From Acanthacorydalis orientalis (lineage: Eukaryota > Arthropoda > Insecta > Megaloptera > Corydalidae): a stretch of DNA of 64,000 bases. Under the pieces are notes generated by a model. It saw only the letters and a program-made list of their open reading frames with translations. It had not been told where the DNA came from and searched no databases. How positions within the stretch are numbered: position 1 is the stretch's first letter; each line of letters starts with the position of its first letter. A program made the translations under genes and the position numbers. The stretch is from positions 11,358,510 to 11,422,509 of the forward strand of contig CM068315.1 of assembly GCA_034766995.1 (NCBI GenBank), written 5' to 3'. Below are positions 62,788 through 64,000 of the stretch, piece by piece.

Positions 62788-63985
62788 CAGCGTTTTCCAA
62801 TAAGGATGCATTTGTTTAATTTGAAATAAAACACAGAATTTGCGCTGAAATTTCAGGTTTCTTTATTGTAAATGATAATTGGGGATATGCCATTTATAAA
62901 TGAAAAAGAATATCGTGTGACTACCGCGTGCTTTCTCATAAGTAACCACTCTTTTGTTAAAATTTTCAATAACATCCTTACACAACTAAGACTCTCTCAC
63001 CAATTACTCATCGGATTTCATCTTTTAGTTCGGAAATTGCAGGATCTCGGTGGCCAATTAATGTCTCGATTTCTGAAAATAACGGAAATTTATCAGGAAA
63101 TAAATTACTTGTTTCGCAAGCTGTGTGATTTCTTGCACCGTCCTGCTGGAACCACATGCCCTCCAAATCAATATCATCCAATTTTGCACACAATCATGTT
63201 CCGGTATTTTTCTCCAATCACAGAAATCGCTTACTAGCCTGATTCTCAAAAAAGTAAAGACCGATGTCACCACCGGACCAAAGTGCACACCAAACAGTCA
63301 TTCTTTCTATATACAGTGGCTTCTAACTATCACACTCGGATTTTCTTCATCCCATATTTAACAGTTTTGTTTATTAACTTAGTCAGAAAGTTCAAAATGA
63401 ACCTAATCGCCAAGGATGACTTTTTCAAAAAAACCGTGTTGTTGTTCCGGTATCCAATTAACAAATATTCGATGTAGAGAATAGTCTACTGACTTCAATT
63501 CTTGTGTTAATTGAACATTGTAAGCCTTCAGCAACAATTCCTTATATAAATACGCTATATGATCGTCTGTAAAAGGCCCAATTTCTTTGAACATAGTAGA
63601 ATTGACATTCCTGGCTCTTCCGATACATTCTTTCACGAATCAAGTCAATGTTTTCTTCAGAACAACACTACGAAGACGTGTCGATGTTTTTTTATCTTCA
63701 ACCGATCCAGTCTCTTCAAATTTACTCACTAATCGAAGAATTATTGATTCAGATGAATGAATATGTCGAGAACAAATATCGCCTAATTTACAAAATGTAT
63801 TTTTTATAGAACGACCATTTTCTTAATACAATTGTATTAATTCAGTACGTTGTTTTGTTGTATACGAATCCATAACTAAAAATGGTTATGTCGAAACTCA
63901 GCAAATGCCAAAAAATACGTCTATCAATTTTACATCTGTGAAATATAACTTCTTAAAAAATTGCGTCCCTGTTGAGAAACCCTCT
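62788..63985 (-). pseudogene. Complete-length decayed Tc1/IS630-like transposon with HTH and DDE remnants
   Basis: The ends match as inverted repeats: left CGTTTTCCAATAAGGATGCA (62791-62810); the right end in reverse complement is GGTTTCTCAACAGGGACGCA (about 63961-63980). On the minus strand a transposase starts at ATG 63873 (MDSYTTKQRTELIQLY, stop, then SESIILRLVSKFEETGSV). It continues with AYNVQLTQELKSVDYSLHRI and FVNWIPEQQ, loses part of the middle, and resumes at 63193 with DDIDLEGMWFQQDGARNHTA (second catalytic Asp) and a partial last block (LIGHRDPAISELKDEIR, where the Asp-containing DLTPLDFFLWG part is deleted). It ends in CHIVKYRI-type remnants near 62830. The N-terminal helix-turn-helix resembles that of DUF4817-type insect transposases. 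It is inactive. Confidence 0.8.
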
Positions 63986-64000
63986 AATTTAAATACAACA

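Overview
The window looks like a nuclear segment from an insect, most likely a hymenopteran (inference). It is extremely AT-rich, carries dozens of (TA)n arrays, has spliced genes with GT..AG introns, an arthropod cuticular-protein gene, and several families of Tc1/mariner, pogo-like, hAT-like and TTAA-type elements. No prokaryotic feature, tRNA, rRNA or CRISPR array was seen. Exon models below were built by hand from reading frame, splice-site consensus and family resemblance; no search was run.

Genes. Four host genes can be supported, plus one possible first exon. (1) Two tandem paralogues on the + strand, at 21083-23842 and 27696-29640. Each has four exons, all introns in phase 0, and encodes a secreted protein of about 180 residues resembling the insect DUF1091 family. 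(2) SMG5, a nonsense-mediated mRNA decay factor, in four exons from 33779 to 43757 (+). It has an Est1/14-3-3-like N-terminal half, a basic then acidic linker, and a C-terminal PIN domain that lacks most catalytic acidic residues. (3) A three-exon RR-type cuticular protein gene on the - strand (38777-40289), wholly inside the 5.8 kb second intron of SMG5. (4) A short possible first coding exon at 50889-50933 (+), ending in a good splice donor, with no continuation recognised in the remaining 13 kb.

Transposon layer. The most striking family is a set of five 530-575 bp mariner derivatives (472, 3149, 13576, 56065 and 58401). They keep terminal inverted repeats and the N-terminal helix-turn-helix part of the transposase but have lost the whole catalytic domain at what looks like the same junction. 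A sixth element (49233-49885) from another mariner lineage shows the same architecture. There are also decayed transposase genes (14450-15400, 51936-53285, 59060-59640, 62788-63985), two LINE relics (7240-8570, 62383-62660), a 707 bp TTAA-flanked element with 18 bp perfect inverted repeats (4639-5345), two short hAT-like MITEs with 8 bp target duplications, two pogo-like elements and fold-back repeats.

Remainder. Between these, 1-20 kb and 44-64 kb are mostly AT-rich sequence without recognisable genes. They are interrupted by 200-500 bp islands of clearly higher GC and complexity that could be conserved regulatory DNA. That reading is inference and needs cross-species comparison.
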